DNA of 64,000 nt from JABDIP01 sp965250245 (GTDB taxonomy: Bacteria; Pseudomonadota; Alphaproteobacteria; DSM-16000; Inquilinaceae), in NCBI GenBank assembly GCA_965250245.1, contig OZ252296.1, forward strand, positions 434,001 through 498,000, given 5' to 3'. Positions 1 through 8,420 of the stretch are shown piece after piece (position 1 is the first letter of the stretch; the number at the start of each line of letters is the position of its first letter). Below the pieces are notes generated by a model. That model saw only the letters and a program-made list of their open reading frames with translations, was not told where the DNA came from and did not search any database. Position numbers and translations under genes: made by a program.

Positions 1-693
1 ACCCATGGCGATGCGGGCGGCTTCCAGCTTGGTCACCATGCCGCCGGAGGAATAGCCGGGCGGCGGCTCGCCGGCCATCGCCTCGACTTCCGGCGTCAGG
101 TCGCGGATCTCCGCCACATGCTCGGCGTCCTGGGATTTGCGGGGGTCGGCGGAGTACAGCCCGTCGATATCGGACAGCAGCACCAGCGCATCGGCGCTGA
201 TCATCTGCGCAACGCGGGCGGCCAGCCGGTCATTGTCGCCGAAGCGGATCTCCGACGTGGCCACGGTGTCGTTCTCGTTGATCACCGGCACAGCCCCCAG
301 CTTCAGGAGTTGGCTGATGGTGCTGCGGGCATTGAGGTGCCGCCGCCGGGCCTCGGTGTCCTCCAGGGTCAGCAGCACCTGCGCCACGGTGATGTCGTGG
401 CGCGCCAGGGCCTCCTGATAGGCGTGCGCCAGTCGGATCTGGCCGGTGGCGGCGGCGGCCTGCTTCTCCTCCAGCCGGATCGCGCGGGATCTGAGGCCGA
501 GCCGCTCGCGGCCGACGGCGATGGCGCCAGACGAGACCAGCACCACCTCCTGGCCAGCGGCGCGGCAGGCCGCCACGTCGTCGGCCAGGGCGTTCAGCCA
601 TTGCCGGCGCACATGGCCGCTCGCCTCGTCCACCAGCAGGGTCGAGCCGATCTTGACGACGATGCGCCGGGCCTGGGCGAGGGGGCTTGTCAT
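1..693 (-). CDS. proB: glutamate 5-kinase, C-terminal part outside window
   Basis: First enzyme of proline synthesis: ATP-dependent phosphorylation of L-glutamate to glutamyl-5-phosphate, in the cytoplasm. The visible 231 codons hold the amino-acid kinase fold: VVKIGSTLL near residues 12-20 (phosphate loop), VLVSSGAIAVG near 51-61, and the glutamate/ATP region NENDTVATSEIRFGDND followed by LLSDIDGLY. The frame is still open at base 1, so the rest of the kinase and any PUA domain lie outside the window. The ATG at 693 overlaps the obg stop in an ATGA, which implies translational coupling, and obg-proB is a conserved order in Alphaproteobacteria. Identification is firm. Confidence 0.95.
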   Translation of the reverse strand, partial: MTSPLAQARRIVVKIGSTLLVDEASGHVRRQWLNALADDVAACRAAGQEVVLVSSGAIAVGRERLGLRSRAIRLEEKQAAAATGQIRLAHAYQEALARHDITVAQVLLTLEDTEARRRHLNARSTISQLLKLGAVPVINENDTVATSEIRFGDNDRLAARVAQMISADALVLLSDIDGLYSADPRKSQDAEHVAEIRDLTPEVEAMAGEPPPGYSSGGMVTKLEAARIAMG

Positions 694-1724
694 GGCTGGT
701 AGGGCTCGCTGCTCACGGCGTCGAGCGAGTCACCCCTGGCCGTCCGGATCGCTTGCAGCAGTGCGCGATGCAGCGCCTGTGCGCCGTCGCCGGTCGCACC
801 GGAGAGGCGCGCGACCTCCCGCCCGCTGACCGCGCGAAGCGCCGCCTCGCGGTCGGCCAGGGCTGCCGGGTCGATGGCGTCGGTCTTGTTGAGAGCGACG
901 ATCTCCGGCTTTTCGGCGAGGTCGTGGCCATAGGCCTCCAGCTCCGACCGCACGGTGCGATAGGCGCCGGCGACGTCCTCCTGGGTGCCGTCGATCAGAT
1001 GCAGCAGCACGCCGCAGCGCTCCACATGGCCTAGGAACCGGTCGCCCAGCCCGGCCCCGTCATGCGCCCCCTCGATCAGGCCGGGAATGTCCGCCAGCAC
1101 GAACTCCGTCTCATCCACATGCACCACGCCCAGATTGGGGTGCAGGGTGGTGAAGGGGTAGTCGGCGATCTTCGGCCGCGCCCGGGAAGAGGCGGCGAGG
1201 AACGTCGATTTCCCGGCATTGGGCAGTCCGACCAGCCCGGCATCGGCGATCAGCTTCAGTCGCAGCCAGACCAGCCGCTCCTCGCCCGGCCAGCCGGGGT
1301 CGGCGCGGCGCGGCGCGCGGTTGGTGGAGCTCTTGTAGTGGGCATTGCCGAAGCCGCCATCGCCGCCGACCAGCAGCCGGATGCGCTGGCCCTCCTCGGT
1401 CATGTCGGCCAGCACGGTCTCGCGGTCCTCGTCCAGCACCTGGGTGCCGGCCGGCACCTTCAGCACTGCATCGGCGCCCTTGGCCCCGGTGCGGTCCTTG
1501 CCCATGCCGTGCTGGCCGCGCTGGGCCTTGAAGTGCTGGCGGTAGCGGTAGTCGATCAGGGTGTTCAGCCCTCCGACCGCCTCGACCCAGACATCGCCGC
1601 CGCGGCCGCCATCGCCGCCATTGGGGCCGCCGAACTCGATGAACTTCTCGCGCCGAAAGCTGGCGCAGCCATTGCCGCCGTCGCCGCTCTTCACGAACAC
1701 CCTGGCTTCATCGAGGAACTTCAT
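690..1724 (-). CDS. obgE: Obg-family GTPase
   Basis: Ribosome-associated GTPase needed for late 50S assembly and linked to stringent control. The 344-residue protein has the Gly-rich Obg fold at about 1-158 (GGPNGGDGGRGG near 32-43) and a G domain with GLPNAGKST at 166-174, DIPG at 212-215 and NKTD at 279-282. There is little beyond the G domain, so the long C-terminal extension of some homologues is absent. The start at MKFLDEARVFV is chosen over an in-frame upstream ATG because every Obg begins there. The stop overlaps the proB start. A terminator and a repeat lie between it and rpmA, so it probably has its own promoter in 1725-1928, though I could not identify one. Confidence 0.95.
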   Translation of the reverse strand: MKFLDEARVFVKSGDGGNGCASFRREKFIEFGGPNGGDGGRGGDVWVEAVGGLNTLIDYRYRQHFKAQRGQHGMGKDRTGAKGADAVLKVPAGTQVLDEDRETVLADMTEEGQRIRLLVGGDGGFGNAHYKSSTNRAPRRADPGWPGEERLVWLRLKLIADAGLVGLPNAGKSTFLAASSRARPKIADYPFTTLHPNLGVVHVDETEFVLADIPGLIEGAHDGAGLGDRFLGHVERCGVLLHLIDGTQEDVAGAYRTVRSELEAYGHDLAEKPEIVALNKTDAIDPAALADREAALRAVSGREVARLSGATGDGAQALHRALLQAIRTARGDSLDAVSSEPYQP

Positions 1725-1780
1725 GACAGAGGGTCGGCGAGGCGATGCGCAACTGCGGGGATTCCGCACATCGCCCCTTG

Positions 1781-1862
1781 TCCGTCATTCCCGCGAAGGC
1801 GGGAATCTCGAGGGGCCAGTGCACGATCGTCTCGAGATTCCCGCCTTCGCGGGAATGACGGA
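1781..1862. repeat. REPIN-like large inverted repeat
   Basis: Two perfect 32-bp arms (1781-1812 and 1831-1862) face each other around an 18-bp spacer. Each arm is itself palindromic around ATTCCCGC-GAAG-GCGGGAAT. The GTCATTCCCGCGAAGGCGGG core is a widespread bacterial REP-type sequence. Two REPs in inverted orientation is the definition of a REPIN, which is mobilised in trans by a RAYT transposase. No RAYT gene is in the window. It sits between the rpmA terminator and obg, outside any coding region. Confidence 0.85.
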
Positions 1863-1928
1863 CGAGGGGAGAGAGAAGGCCGCAGCACTGCCGTCAGTCT
1901 ATCGTCCATTTCAAACCGGCCCTCAGAC

Positions 1929-1958
1929 ACAAAAAGGGAGATGGTCGCCCATCTCCCT
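1929..1958 (-). terminator. intrinsic terminator of rplU-rpmA
   Basis: Perfect 10-bp stem (AGGGAGATGG at 1935-1944 with CCATCTCCCT at 1949-1958), a 4-nt TCGC loop, and five T residues immediately after the stem on the minus strand (A-run at 1931-1935). It lies about 50 bp after the rpmA stop, exactly where the L21-L27 transcript should end. Confidence 0.9.
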
Positions 1959-2009
1959 GATCCGTCTTCTCGGATAACGCGATGGGCGCCGCCATCGGCG
2001 CCCCGATGG

Positions 2010-2279
2010 CTATTCGGCCGCGGCCGGCACCGGCGGCTCCACCGAGATCGTGGTCTTCTGCGCACCCTTCTTGAACTTCACCTGGCCCTCGGTCAGGGCG
2101 AACAGGGTGTGGTCCTTGCCCATCCCGACATTGCGGCCGGGATGGAACTTGGTGCCGCGCTGGCGAACAATGATGTTGCCGGGAATGACGTGCTCGCCGC
2201 CGTATTTCTTGACGCCGAGGCGCCTGCCTTCGGAGTCGCGGCCGTTGCGGGAGGAGCCGCCTGCCTTCTTATGTGCCAT
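2010..2279 (-). CDS. rpmA: 50S ribosomal protein L27
   Basis: Component of the large subunit whose N-terminal tail reaches toward the peptidyl-transferase centre. The 89-residue product shows the invariant opening MAHKKAGGSSRNGRDSEG and the core YGGEHVIPGNIIVRQRGTKF. There is no N-terminal cleavage extension of the Firmicutes type. It follows rplU after 35 bp in the same transcript. The C-terminus is a short Pro/Ala-rich tail. Length and sequence are normal for the family. Confidence 0.98.
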   Translation of the reverse strand: MAHKKAGGSSRNGRDSEGRRLGVKKYGGEHVIPGNIIVRQRGTKFHPGRNVGMGKDHTLFALTEGQVKFKKGAQKTTISVEPPVPAAAE

Positions 2280-2314
2280 GAGGAGTGTCCCCTAAGTCCG
2301 TCGACGGCGGCCGG

Positions 2315-2632
2315 TCAGGCGCTCGCCTTGATGTCGGTGATCTTCAGGACCGTCAGGTCCTGCCGGTGGCCCTTGGTCCGGCGGTAGTTCTTCCGGCGCT
2401 TCATCTTGAAGACGATGATCTTGTCGCCGCGGGTCTGCTCGACCACCTCGGCCTGGACCTTGGCGCCGGCGACCAGGGGCTGACCGACGGTCACGCCCTT
2501 GCCGCTGTCGACCATCAGGACCTCGTCCAGGGAGATCTTGGAGCCCGGCTCGGCATCCAGCTTCTCGACCTGGATGACGTCGTCCTTGGCGACCTTGTAC
2601 TGTTTCCCGCCCGTGCGGATGACTGCGAACAT
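2315..2632 (-). CDS. rplU: 50S ribosomal protein L21
   Basis: Large-subunit protein that binds 23S rRNA. The 105-residue protein starts MFAVIRTGGKQYKVAKDD and contains the conserved FKMKRRKNYRRTKGHRQ stretch near 76-92. The ATG at 2632 is chosen because L21 always begins M-(F/Y)-A-V-I; the frame runs open further upstream only by chance. It is the first gene of the rplU-rpmA transcript, served by the promoter at 2703-2730 with a leader of about 64 nt. Confidence 0.98.
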   Translation of the reverse strand: MFAVIRTGGKQYKVAKDDVIQVEKLDAEPGSKISLDEVLMVDSGKGVTVGQPLVAGAKVQAEVVEQTRGDKIIVFKMKRRKNYRRTKGHRQDLTVLKITDIKASA

Positions 2633-2664
2633 GATCTGCGGCCCGTGCCTGAAAACGCAAAAGA

Positions 2665-2689
2665 GCGGGCCGCGCATGGGGCCGCCCGC
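2665..2689 (-). other. possible rplU leader hairpin
   Basis: On the minus strand GCGGGC (2689-2684) can pair with GCCCGC (2670-2665) and is followed by TCTTTT. It lies just after the predicted transcription start and before rplU, so it could act as a leader attenuator or an L21 binding site. Only six base pairs are certain and the T-run is short, so this may have no function. Confidence 0.3.
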
Positions 2690-2702
2690 AAGCAAGGCGC
2701 GG

Positions 2703-2730
2703 ACTATACTCCGCGCCGCCATAGAGTCAA
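2703..2730 (-). promoter_or_regulatory. rplU sigma70-type promoter
   Basis: On the minus strand TTGACT (2730-2725) is separated by 16 bp from TATAGT (2708-2703), followed by a GC-rich discriminator CCGCGCC. That discriminator type is associated with ppGpp-responsive ribosomal promoters. The predicted start is near 2696. Confidence 0.8.
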
Positions 2731-2772
2731 CGTCTTTGCCGGGAATTTCCGGGCGCAGGGACGGCCGGAAAA

Positions 2773-3672
2773 TCAGCGGCCTGCGCGGCGCTCCAACTGC
2801 CGCTCGCGCATCCAGATGAACAGCCCGGCCGCGACCACGATCGCGGCGCCGACGAAGACCCAGATATCGGGCTCGGTGCCGAATACCGTCCACTCCGCCG
2901 CGGTCATGAAGATGAGCTGGGAATAGACGAAGGGGGCAAGCGTGGTGGCCGGGGCCATGCGATGGGCGATCACCGTGATCTGGTGCCCGGCCCAGCCGAA
3001 GACGCCGATCGCCGCGAAGGCGACCCAGCCGGCGGCCGAGATCGGCCAGTGCCAGTCGAGCAGCGCAGGGACGGCCAGGACCACGGTGCCGAACACGGCG
3101 GCATAGAGTTGCTGCGTGGCGGTCGAGTCGATGCCCGCCAGCTTGCGGGTCAGCATGAAGTAGAGCGCCGCGAACAGCGCCGCCCCGATCGACAGGATGG
3201 CCGCCCAATGCACCGCGCCCAGGCCCGGGCGCGTAACCACCAGGATGCCGGCGAAGCCGATCGCCACGGCCGCGGCCCGGCGCGGCCCGATCTTTTCCCC
3301 CAGCAGCGGGCCGCCCAACAGGCAGACCCAGAGCGGCGAGGTGAAGAAGATCGTCGAGGTCACGCTCAGCGGCAGATGCCGCACGGCGAAGAAGTTGCAG
3401 ATCGTGGCACCGGCCAGGCAGCCGGCGCGCAGCAGCGCGACGACCGGCGCGTTGGTCCGCGCCACGGTCGGCCAATCCGCCGGCCGCACCAGCGCCGCCA
3501 TGATCAGCAGATGGCCGGCATAGCGCACGAACGACACCTCCAGCGGCGGCATGCCGGACGTCACCAGCCAGCGGGCGCCGGTATCGATGCCGGTGAAGCA
3601 GAGGAACGCCCCCAGCATCAGGCCGATGGCCAGGTTGCGCCGCTCCTCGGCGGGCAGGACGGTGCCGCTCAT
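2773..3672 (-). CDS. EamA/DMT-superfamily membrane transporter
   Basis: Predicted inner-membrane exporter of small metabolites; the substrate cannot be told from sequence. The 299-residue protein has about ten hydrophobic segments in two EamA repeats (residues about 15-145 and 155-285), with the typical (T/S)IFFTSPLWV loop in the first repeat and APFVYSQLIF in the second. The start MSGTVLPAEERRNL is preferred to an ATG 42 codons upstream because the added residues are Arg/Pro-rich and unlike the family. It stands alone and points away from tRNA-Ser. An S-adenosylmethionine or amino-acid exporter role is possible but unproven. Confidence 0.85.
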   Translation of the reverse strand: MSGTVLPAEERRNLAIGLMLGAFLCFTGIDTGARWLVTSGMPPLEVSFVRYAGHLLIMAALVRPADWPTVARTNAPVVALLRAGCLAGATICNFFAVRHLPLSVTSTIFFTSPLWVCLLGGPLLGEKIGPRRAAAVAIGFAGILVVTRPGLGAVHWAAILSIGAALFAALYFMLTRKLAGIDSTATQQLYAAVFGTVVLAVPALLDWHWPISAAGWVAFAAIGVFGWAGHQITVIAHRMAPATTLAPFVYSQLIFMTAAEWTVFGTEPDIWVFVGAAIVVAAGLFIWMRERQLERRAGR

Positions 3673-3985
3673 GGCACGGCCCCGCGCGCCGGCACAGTCG
3701 GCGCTGCGAAGGCAGTCGGTCGGGGCCGGCCTGGCCGGCCGGGAGGCATGCGGACCATCGGTGCGGAGAACCTGTGCGAATGCGGCACGAAGGGCCAATG
3801 CTAGAGCAAGCCCAGCGCACTGGCGCGCGGAAACTTGCCGCCGGCGCGCGGGCGGACGGGCGGTATCGGAATCCCGCGCACATCGCTTGCGGGCCGAAAT
3901 GGCTTGGAGTATGGTCCGCGCCGCTTCAGGCCAGCCTTGGCGCCTTTCGACCGTCGCCCTGTGCCGCCGGTGCCTGAAGCCGTGC
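3673..3985. other. gap between EamA gene and tRNA-Ser
   Basis: This stretch holds the tRNA promoter near 3887-3915 and a perfect GC palindrome at 3724-3740 (GGCCGGCC-T-GGCCGGCC). Open frames here are short, biased and without ribosome sites, and I see no convincing gene. Confidence 0.5.
3887..3915 (+). promoter_or_regulatory. tRNA-Ser promoter
   Basis: TTGCGG (3887-3892), 17-bp spacer, TATGGT (3910-3915), then CCGCGCC. The stretch from 3906 matches the rplU promoter at 16 of 17 positions (GGAGTATRGTCCGCGCC), which supports both calls and suggests shared growth-rate control. The start would be near 3922, giving a 5' leader of about 64 nt. Confidence 0.65.
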
Positions 3986-4076
<91 letters not shown>

Positions 4077-4265
4077 CAAATCTCTGAATCTCTTATTTCT
4101 TCGGTGGGAAGCCGGGTCGCAGAAACGACGCCGTCACGTTTGCGGTCGCCGCCGGCGCGGCCGACCCGCATAGCGCGGGCCATTCCTTCCGACTTGGCGC
4201 TGAGCCAGGTTGCACGACAACGCCTCACGCTGCCCTGCGGTGGAGAACGGTTTGTGATCAAAAAT

Positions 4266-4283
4266 GTCAACAATTTCGTTGAC
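4266..4283. promoter_or_regulatory. candidate GntR-type operator upstream of importer operon
   Basis: Inverted repeat GTCAAC-AATTTC-GTTGAC, 67 bp before the binding-protein start and embedded in an A/T-rich patch unlike its surroundings. The left part GTCAACAATTT recurs exactly at 30028 and as GGCAACAATTT (reverse complement) at 21633-21643 beside the GntR gene. The regulator assignment is inference. Confidence 0.55.
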
Positions 4284-4349
4284 AAGAAATTGCCGTGCTG
4301 AAAGCATCCCCGCACAAGGCCGAAGAAGCCTGTGATTTGGGAGGATGAC

Positions 4350-6245
4350 ATGCATTTCAGAGCAGCAGCCGTGGCGGCTTTGGCCTCGGCCATGGGGCTT
4401 GCGGCGCATGCCGCGTCGGCCAGTTCCGATCTCCAGGCGCCGGGGCTCGCCGAACGGGTCGCGGCCGGCGCATTACCGCCCCTGGAGGACCGTTTACCGG
4501 CAAATCCGGTCGTGATCGAACCGCTGGAGAGCGTTGGCCAATACGGCGGCACATGGCGCTTCGGCGATGCCCGCGGGGCGGACGAAGGGTATCTGAACTT
4601 CGTCGCCTATGAGGGGCTCACCCGCCTCACGCCGCAGGGCGGCGTGGAGCCCAACCTCGTCGAAAGCATCTCTGCCAGCGACGACGCGACCGCCTATACC
4701 CTGACCCTGCGCGACGGGATGAGGTGGTCCGATGGCGCGCCGCTCACGGCGGACGATTTCATGTTCTGGTACGACAGCGTCTTGACCGACACGCGGATCA
4801 CCCCGACGCCGCCCGATTGGATCTCGGCCGGGGGCGAGATCGGGGTGTTCACCTCCGATGGCCCGTTGAGCGTCACCATCACCTTCGGCCAGCCCAACGC
4901 GCTGTTCCAGCTTCAGGCCGCGCGCTGGAACGCGGTCGACGTGCCGATGCCGGCGCATTACCTTCGCGACTACCACGTCGACCATGCCGATGCGGCGGCG
5001 CTTCAGGCGCGGATCGAGGAAGCCGGCCTGTCCACCTGGACGGAGCTCTGGGAGCAGAAGCAGAACGCGCTACTCAACCCGGAGCGTCCGGTGCTGCGGC
5101 CCTGGGTCCTCGTCGAGCCGTTCGGAGAGGGGCTCGACCGCGTCGCCTACGAGCGCAATCCCTATTACTGGAAGGTGGATTCCGACGGCCGGCAGCTTCC
5201 CTATATCGATCGCGTCGAGATCCAGCTGGTGCAGGATGCGCAGGTTCTCAACCTGATGGCGCTCGAGGGGTCGTTCGACTGGCAGTTCAAGGACGTCGCG
5301 CCGCTCGATCAGTTGTCGCTGTTCATGGAGAACCAGGAGCGCGGCGATTTCCGCGTGGTTCAGGTGCAATCCCCGGCCTCGGCCTTCGCGGCCTACTACT
5401 TCAACCTCAGCCACAAGGACCCGTTCCTCAACGACCTGTTCCACAAGGCCGAGTTCCGTAAGGCGCTGTCCCATGCCATCGATCGGCAGACGATCGTGGA
5501 TCTGGTGCATTTCGGCGTGACCACGCCGCGCCAGCCGTCGCCCTTTGAAAGCACCCCGTTCTACAACGAGGCGCTGACCAACGCGGCAATCACGTTCGAT
5601 CCGACGAAGGCGAACGAGATGCTCGACGCGCTCGGCTTGACCGAGCGGAACGCCGAGGGCATCCGCCTGCGGGCCGATGGCGAGCCGATCCGTCTCGTCA
5701 TCCAGGGACCGGCGGGGCGGCAGAACCGGCTCGACGCCTCTGAACAGGTGGCGCGCTACTGGCGGGACGTGGGCATCGAAACCACCGTGACCGTGCAGAG
5801 CCGGGAGCTCCATCAGGAGCGGCGGCTGGCGCGCGACTTCGATGTCTGGCTGTGGTCGGCGGCGGCGGGCACGACGAACCACGTCCTGTTCGATCCCGGT
5901 ATCTATCTGCCCTACAGTCTCGACACCAATTCGACCTGGGCCCTCGACTATGCCGAGTGGCGGGTAACGGGCGGTGCGAGCGGCAAGGAGCCGACGGGCG
6001 ACATGCGGCGGGCCATGGACCTCTTCGACCAGGTCCTGATGACCGGCGATACCGGCGAGCAGGCCGAGCTGATGCGGGAAATCATGGAGATCGCGGAGCG
6101 GAACCTCTGGGTCGTCGGCATTGCGCCGCGCCCGCCGGAATTCACGATCGCCAGCACGAAGCTGCGCAATGTGCCCGAGAGCTATGTCGACAGCCTCGAG
6201 TCGCCCGGCCTGTTCCGGCCCGAGAGCTGGTACTTCACCGAGTGA
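4350..6245 (+). CDS. ABC transporter substrate-binding protein, family 5
   Basis: Periplasmic receptor of a peptide/nickel-type (SBP_bac_5) importer. The 631-residue precursor has a signal peptide MHFRAAAVAALASAMGLAAHA (about 1-21) with cleavage after an A-x-A near 20-25. The mature part starts a family-typical SVGQYGGTWRFGD block, followed by YEGLTRL, LRDGMRWSDGAPLTADDF and a C-terminal GIAPRPPEFTI. It is longer than OppA (about 540) and resembles the 600+ residue subgroup whose ligands include opines and oligosaccharides. The ATG at 4350 is preferred over a GTG at 4332 because GGGAGGA (4339-4345) is correctly spaced from it. It is the first gene of a five-gene operon and is followed by a strong stem-loop at 6259. 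The ligand is unknown. Confidence 0.9.
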   Translation: MHFRAAAVAALASAMGLAAHAASASSDLQAPGLAERVAAGALPPLEDRLPANPVVIEPLESVGQYGGTWRFGDARGADEGYLNFVAYEGLTRLTPQGGVEPNLVESISASDDATAYTLTLRDGMRWSDGAPLTADDFMFWYDSVLTDTRITPTPPDWISAGGEIGVFTSDGPLSVTITFGQPNALFQLQAARWNAVDVPMPAHYLRDYHVDHADAAALQARIEEAGLSTWTELWEQKQNALLNPERPVLRPWVLVEPFGEGLDRVAYERNPYYWKVDSDGRQLPYIDRVEIQLVQDAQVLNLMALEGSFDWQFKDVAPLDQLSLFMENQERGDFRVVQVQSPASAFAAYYFNLSHKDPFLNDLFHKAEFRKALSHAIDRQTIVDLVHFGVTTPRQPSPFESTPFYNEALTNAAITFDPTKANEMLDALGLTERNAEGIRLRADGEPIRLVIQGPAGRQNRLDASEQVARYWRDVGIETTVTVQSRELHQERRLARDFDVWLWSAAAGTTNHVLFDPGIYLPYSLDTNSTWALDYAEWRVTGGASGKEPTGDMRRAMDLFDQVLMTGDTGEQAELMREIMEIAERNLWVVGIAPRPPEFTIASTKLRNVPESYVDSLESPGLFRPESWYFTE

Positions 6246-6258
6246 GGCACAGGGCTTG

Positions 6259-6294
6259 GCGCGGGGGCCGTTCGACGCGGAGCGGCCCCCGCGC
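6259..6294 (+). other. intercistronic stem-loop after binding-protein gene
   Basis: A perfect 12-bp stem (6259-6270 with 6283-6294) with a 12-nt loop and no T-run. It lies 14 bp after the binding-protein stop and 28 bp before the permease start. Such structures usually protect the upstream message from 3' decay, so binding protein outnumbers permease. Confidence 0.8.
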
Positions 6295-6322
6295 GCAACC
6301 TCGATGACAGGGCAGGGGCGAC

Positions 6323-7303
6323 TTGCTGCTCTTCGCGCTCAACCGCCTGATGAACATGGCCATCGTGCTGTTCATCGTGGCGGTCCTGACCTTCATCATC
6401 ATCCAGCTCCCGCCCGGGGACTACCTGACCACGATGATGGCCCGCATGGCCGAGGGCGGGAACATCGACCAGGCTCGGATCGATGCCCTGCGACTGCGCT
6501 TCGGTCTCGATGACCCCTGGCACGTCCAGTTCTGGGCCTGGTTCACGAACATGCTGCGCGGCGATTTCGGGTGGTCCTTCGAATGGGGGCAGCCCGCCAG
6601 TCAGCTAGTCTGGGACCGGCTCGGGCTGACCCTGGCCCTGTCGGTCTCGTCGCTCGCGCTCATCTGGGCCATCGCCATTCCCGTGGGTGTCTATTCGGCC
6701 GTGCGCCAGTATTCGGTGGGAGACTACGCCGCGCAGGTGCTCGGCTATATCGGTCTTGCCACGCCGAACTTCATGCTGGCGCTGGTCCTGATGTGGTTCG
6801 CATTCGATGTCCTGGGGCTCGGTGTCGGCGGGCTCTTCTCGCCAGAGCTCCGCGACGCGCCGTGGAGCTGGGAGAAGTTCCGGGATTTTCTCACACGGAT
6901 CTGGATCCCCATCATTGTCGTCTCGACCGCCGGCACCGCCGGACTCATCCGCATCATGCGGGCCAACATGTTGGACGAGTTGCGCAAGCCCTATGTGGAG
7001 ACGGCCCGCGCGAAGGGGCTGAGCTGGGGCCGCCTGCTGCCGCGCTATCCGATGCGCCTGGCCCTCAATCCGTTCATCAGCACGATCGGGTGGATCCTGC
7101 CGACCCTGATTTCCGGCGAGGCGATCGTCAGCGTCGTCCTCAACCTGCCGACAGCGGGCCCGCTTCTGCTGCGCGCGCTGCTGAGCCAGGACATGTACCT
7201 GGCAGGCTCGATCATCATGCTCCTGAGCGTGCTGGTGGTCCTTGGCACGGTGCTGTCCGACATTCTGCTGGCTTGGCTCGACCCCAGGATCCGATATGAC
7301 TGA
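6323..7303 (+). CDS. peptide-type ABC permease (DppB/OppB family)
   Basis: Inner-membrane half of the importer channel. The 326-residue protein has an N-terminal membrane helix (LNRLMNMAIVLFIVAVLTFIIIQLPPGDYLT, the DppB signature), five more helices, and an EAA-like loop ending in ARAKGLSWGRLLPRYPMRLALNPF near 230-255. The start is a TTG at 6323 (leader GCAGGGGCGAC), because the N-terminal MLLFALNRL matches family starts; the next ATG at 6350 would delete part of the first helix. Its stop overlaps the next gene by 8 bp. Confidence 0.9.
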   Translation: MLLFALNRLMNMAIVLFIVAVLTFIIIQLPPGDYLTTMMARMAEGGNIDQARIDALRLRFGLDDPWHVQFWAWFTNMLRGDFGWSFEWGQPASQLVWDRLGLTLALSVSSLALIWAIAIPVGVYSAVRQYSVGDYAAQVLGYIGLATPNFMLALVLMWFAFDVLGLGVGGLFSPELRDAPWSWEKFRDFLTRIWIPIIVVSTAGTAGLIRIMRANMLDELRKPYVETARAKGLSWGRLLPRYPMRLALNPFISTIGWILPTLISGEAIVSVVLNLPTAGPLLLRALLSQDMYLAGSIIMLLSVLVVLGTVLSDILLAWLDPRIRYD

Positions 7304-8420
7304 TCAGGCCGTGCCCGGCCCGGCGGTCACCAGGATCGCCGACGACCTCTCCCAGGGGCAGCTCTTCCGGCTGCGGTTTCGCAAGCACCGGCTCGCGGTC
7401 TTCGGCCTGGCCTTCGTGCTGTCCGCATTCCTTACGGCCGCTTTTGCCGAGTTCCTGGCCTCCCACGATCCGAACCGGGTGAACGCGGCCTATCAATACG
7501 CGCCGCCGCAACTGCCCCGCTTCGTCGATGCCGACGGGCGGTTCCATTGGCGCCCCTTCGTCCATCCGATGCGGCGGACCTTCGATCTGTCGACGGGGTC
7601 GCAGACCTGGACCGTTGACAGCGATGTGCGGCTGGAGATCGCCCTGTTCGTCCGCGGCGATCCCTACAGGTTCTGGGGGCTTTTCGACGGGGACCTGCAC
7701 CTGTTCGGCACCACCGAGGGGGAATGGTATCCCCTGGGAACGGACCGGCTGGGCCGCGACTCCCTGTCGCGCATCATCCACGGGGCCCGGGTTTCGCTGA
7801 CCATCGGCATGCTTGGCGTGGCGATCAGCCTGATCCTCGGCGTGCTGATCGGCGGGGCGGCCGGGTATTTCGGCGGTTGGGTCGACAATGTGGTGCAACG
7901 GGTGACCGAGGTCGCCATCGCCATCCCGTCCCTGCCGCTCTGGATGGCGCTGAGCGCGGCGCTTCCCACATGGTGGTCCCCGATCACCGTCTACTTCGCG
8001 ATCACGGTGATCCTCAGCGTGATCGGCTGGACGGGCATGGCGCGCGAGGTCCGGGGCCGGTTCCTGGCGCTCAGGGAAGAGGACTTCGTGATGGCGGCGC
8101 GGCTGTCCAACTGCAGCGAGTGGCGGATCATCACGCGGCACATGATGCCCAGCGTCTACAGCCACATCATTGCCTCGGCCAGCCTCGCCATCCCGGCCAT
8201 GATCCTCGCGGAGACGGCCCTGTCCTTTCTCGGGATCGGGCTGCGCGCACCGGTCATCAGCTGGGGGGTGCTCATGCAGGAGGCGCAGAACATCCACTCC
8301 GTCGCGCTCTACCCCTGGCTCCTGCTGCCCGGGGCCTTCGTGATCCTCACCGTGCTGGCCTTCAATTTCGTCGGGGACGGGCTGCGCGATGCGGCTGACC
8401 CCCATGGTCATCATGTCTGA
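7296..8420 (+). CDS. peptide-type ABC permease (DppC/OppC family)
   Basis: Second channel subunit. The 374-residue protein has an N-terminal tail (about 1-30), a first helix near 33-55 (RLAVFGLAFVLSAFLTAAFAEF), a periplasmic stretch of about 130 residues, then PLGTDRLGRDSLSRIIHGARVSL and the permease domain. It is about 70 residues longer than DppC owing to that periplasmic part, which matches the oversized binding protein of this subgroup. The EAA loop is around MAAR(L)SNCSEWRIITRHMMPS. The ATG lies inside the previous gene's end, giving tight coupling. Confidence 0.9.
   Translation: MTDQAVPGPAVTRIADDLSQGQLFRLRFRKHRLAVFGLAFVLSAFLTAAFAEFLASHDPNRVNAAYQYAPPQLPRFVDADGRFHWRPFVHPMRRTFDLSTGSQTWTVDSDVRLEIALFVRGDPYRFWGLFDGDLHLFGTTEGEWYPLGTDRLGRDSLSRIIHGARVSLTIGMLGVAISLILGVLIGGAAGYFGGWVDNVVQRVTEVAIAIPSLPLWMALSAALPTWWSPITVYFAITVILSVIGWTGMAREVRGRFLALREEDFVMAARLSNCSEWRIITRHMMPSVYSHIIASASLAIPAMILAETALSFLGIGLRAPVISWGVLMQEAQNIHSVALYPWLLLPGAFVILTVLAFNFVGDGLRDAADPHGHHV

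Noticed and set aside
1062..2387. Long open frame on the plus strand opposite obg and rpmA
   Set aside because: It is antisense to certain genes, crosses the repeat and terminator, and has low-complexity composition typical of GC-rich shadow frames.
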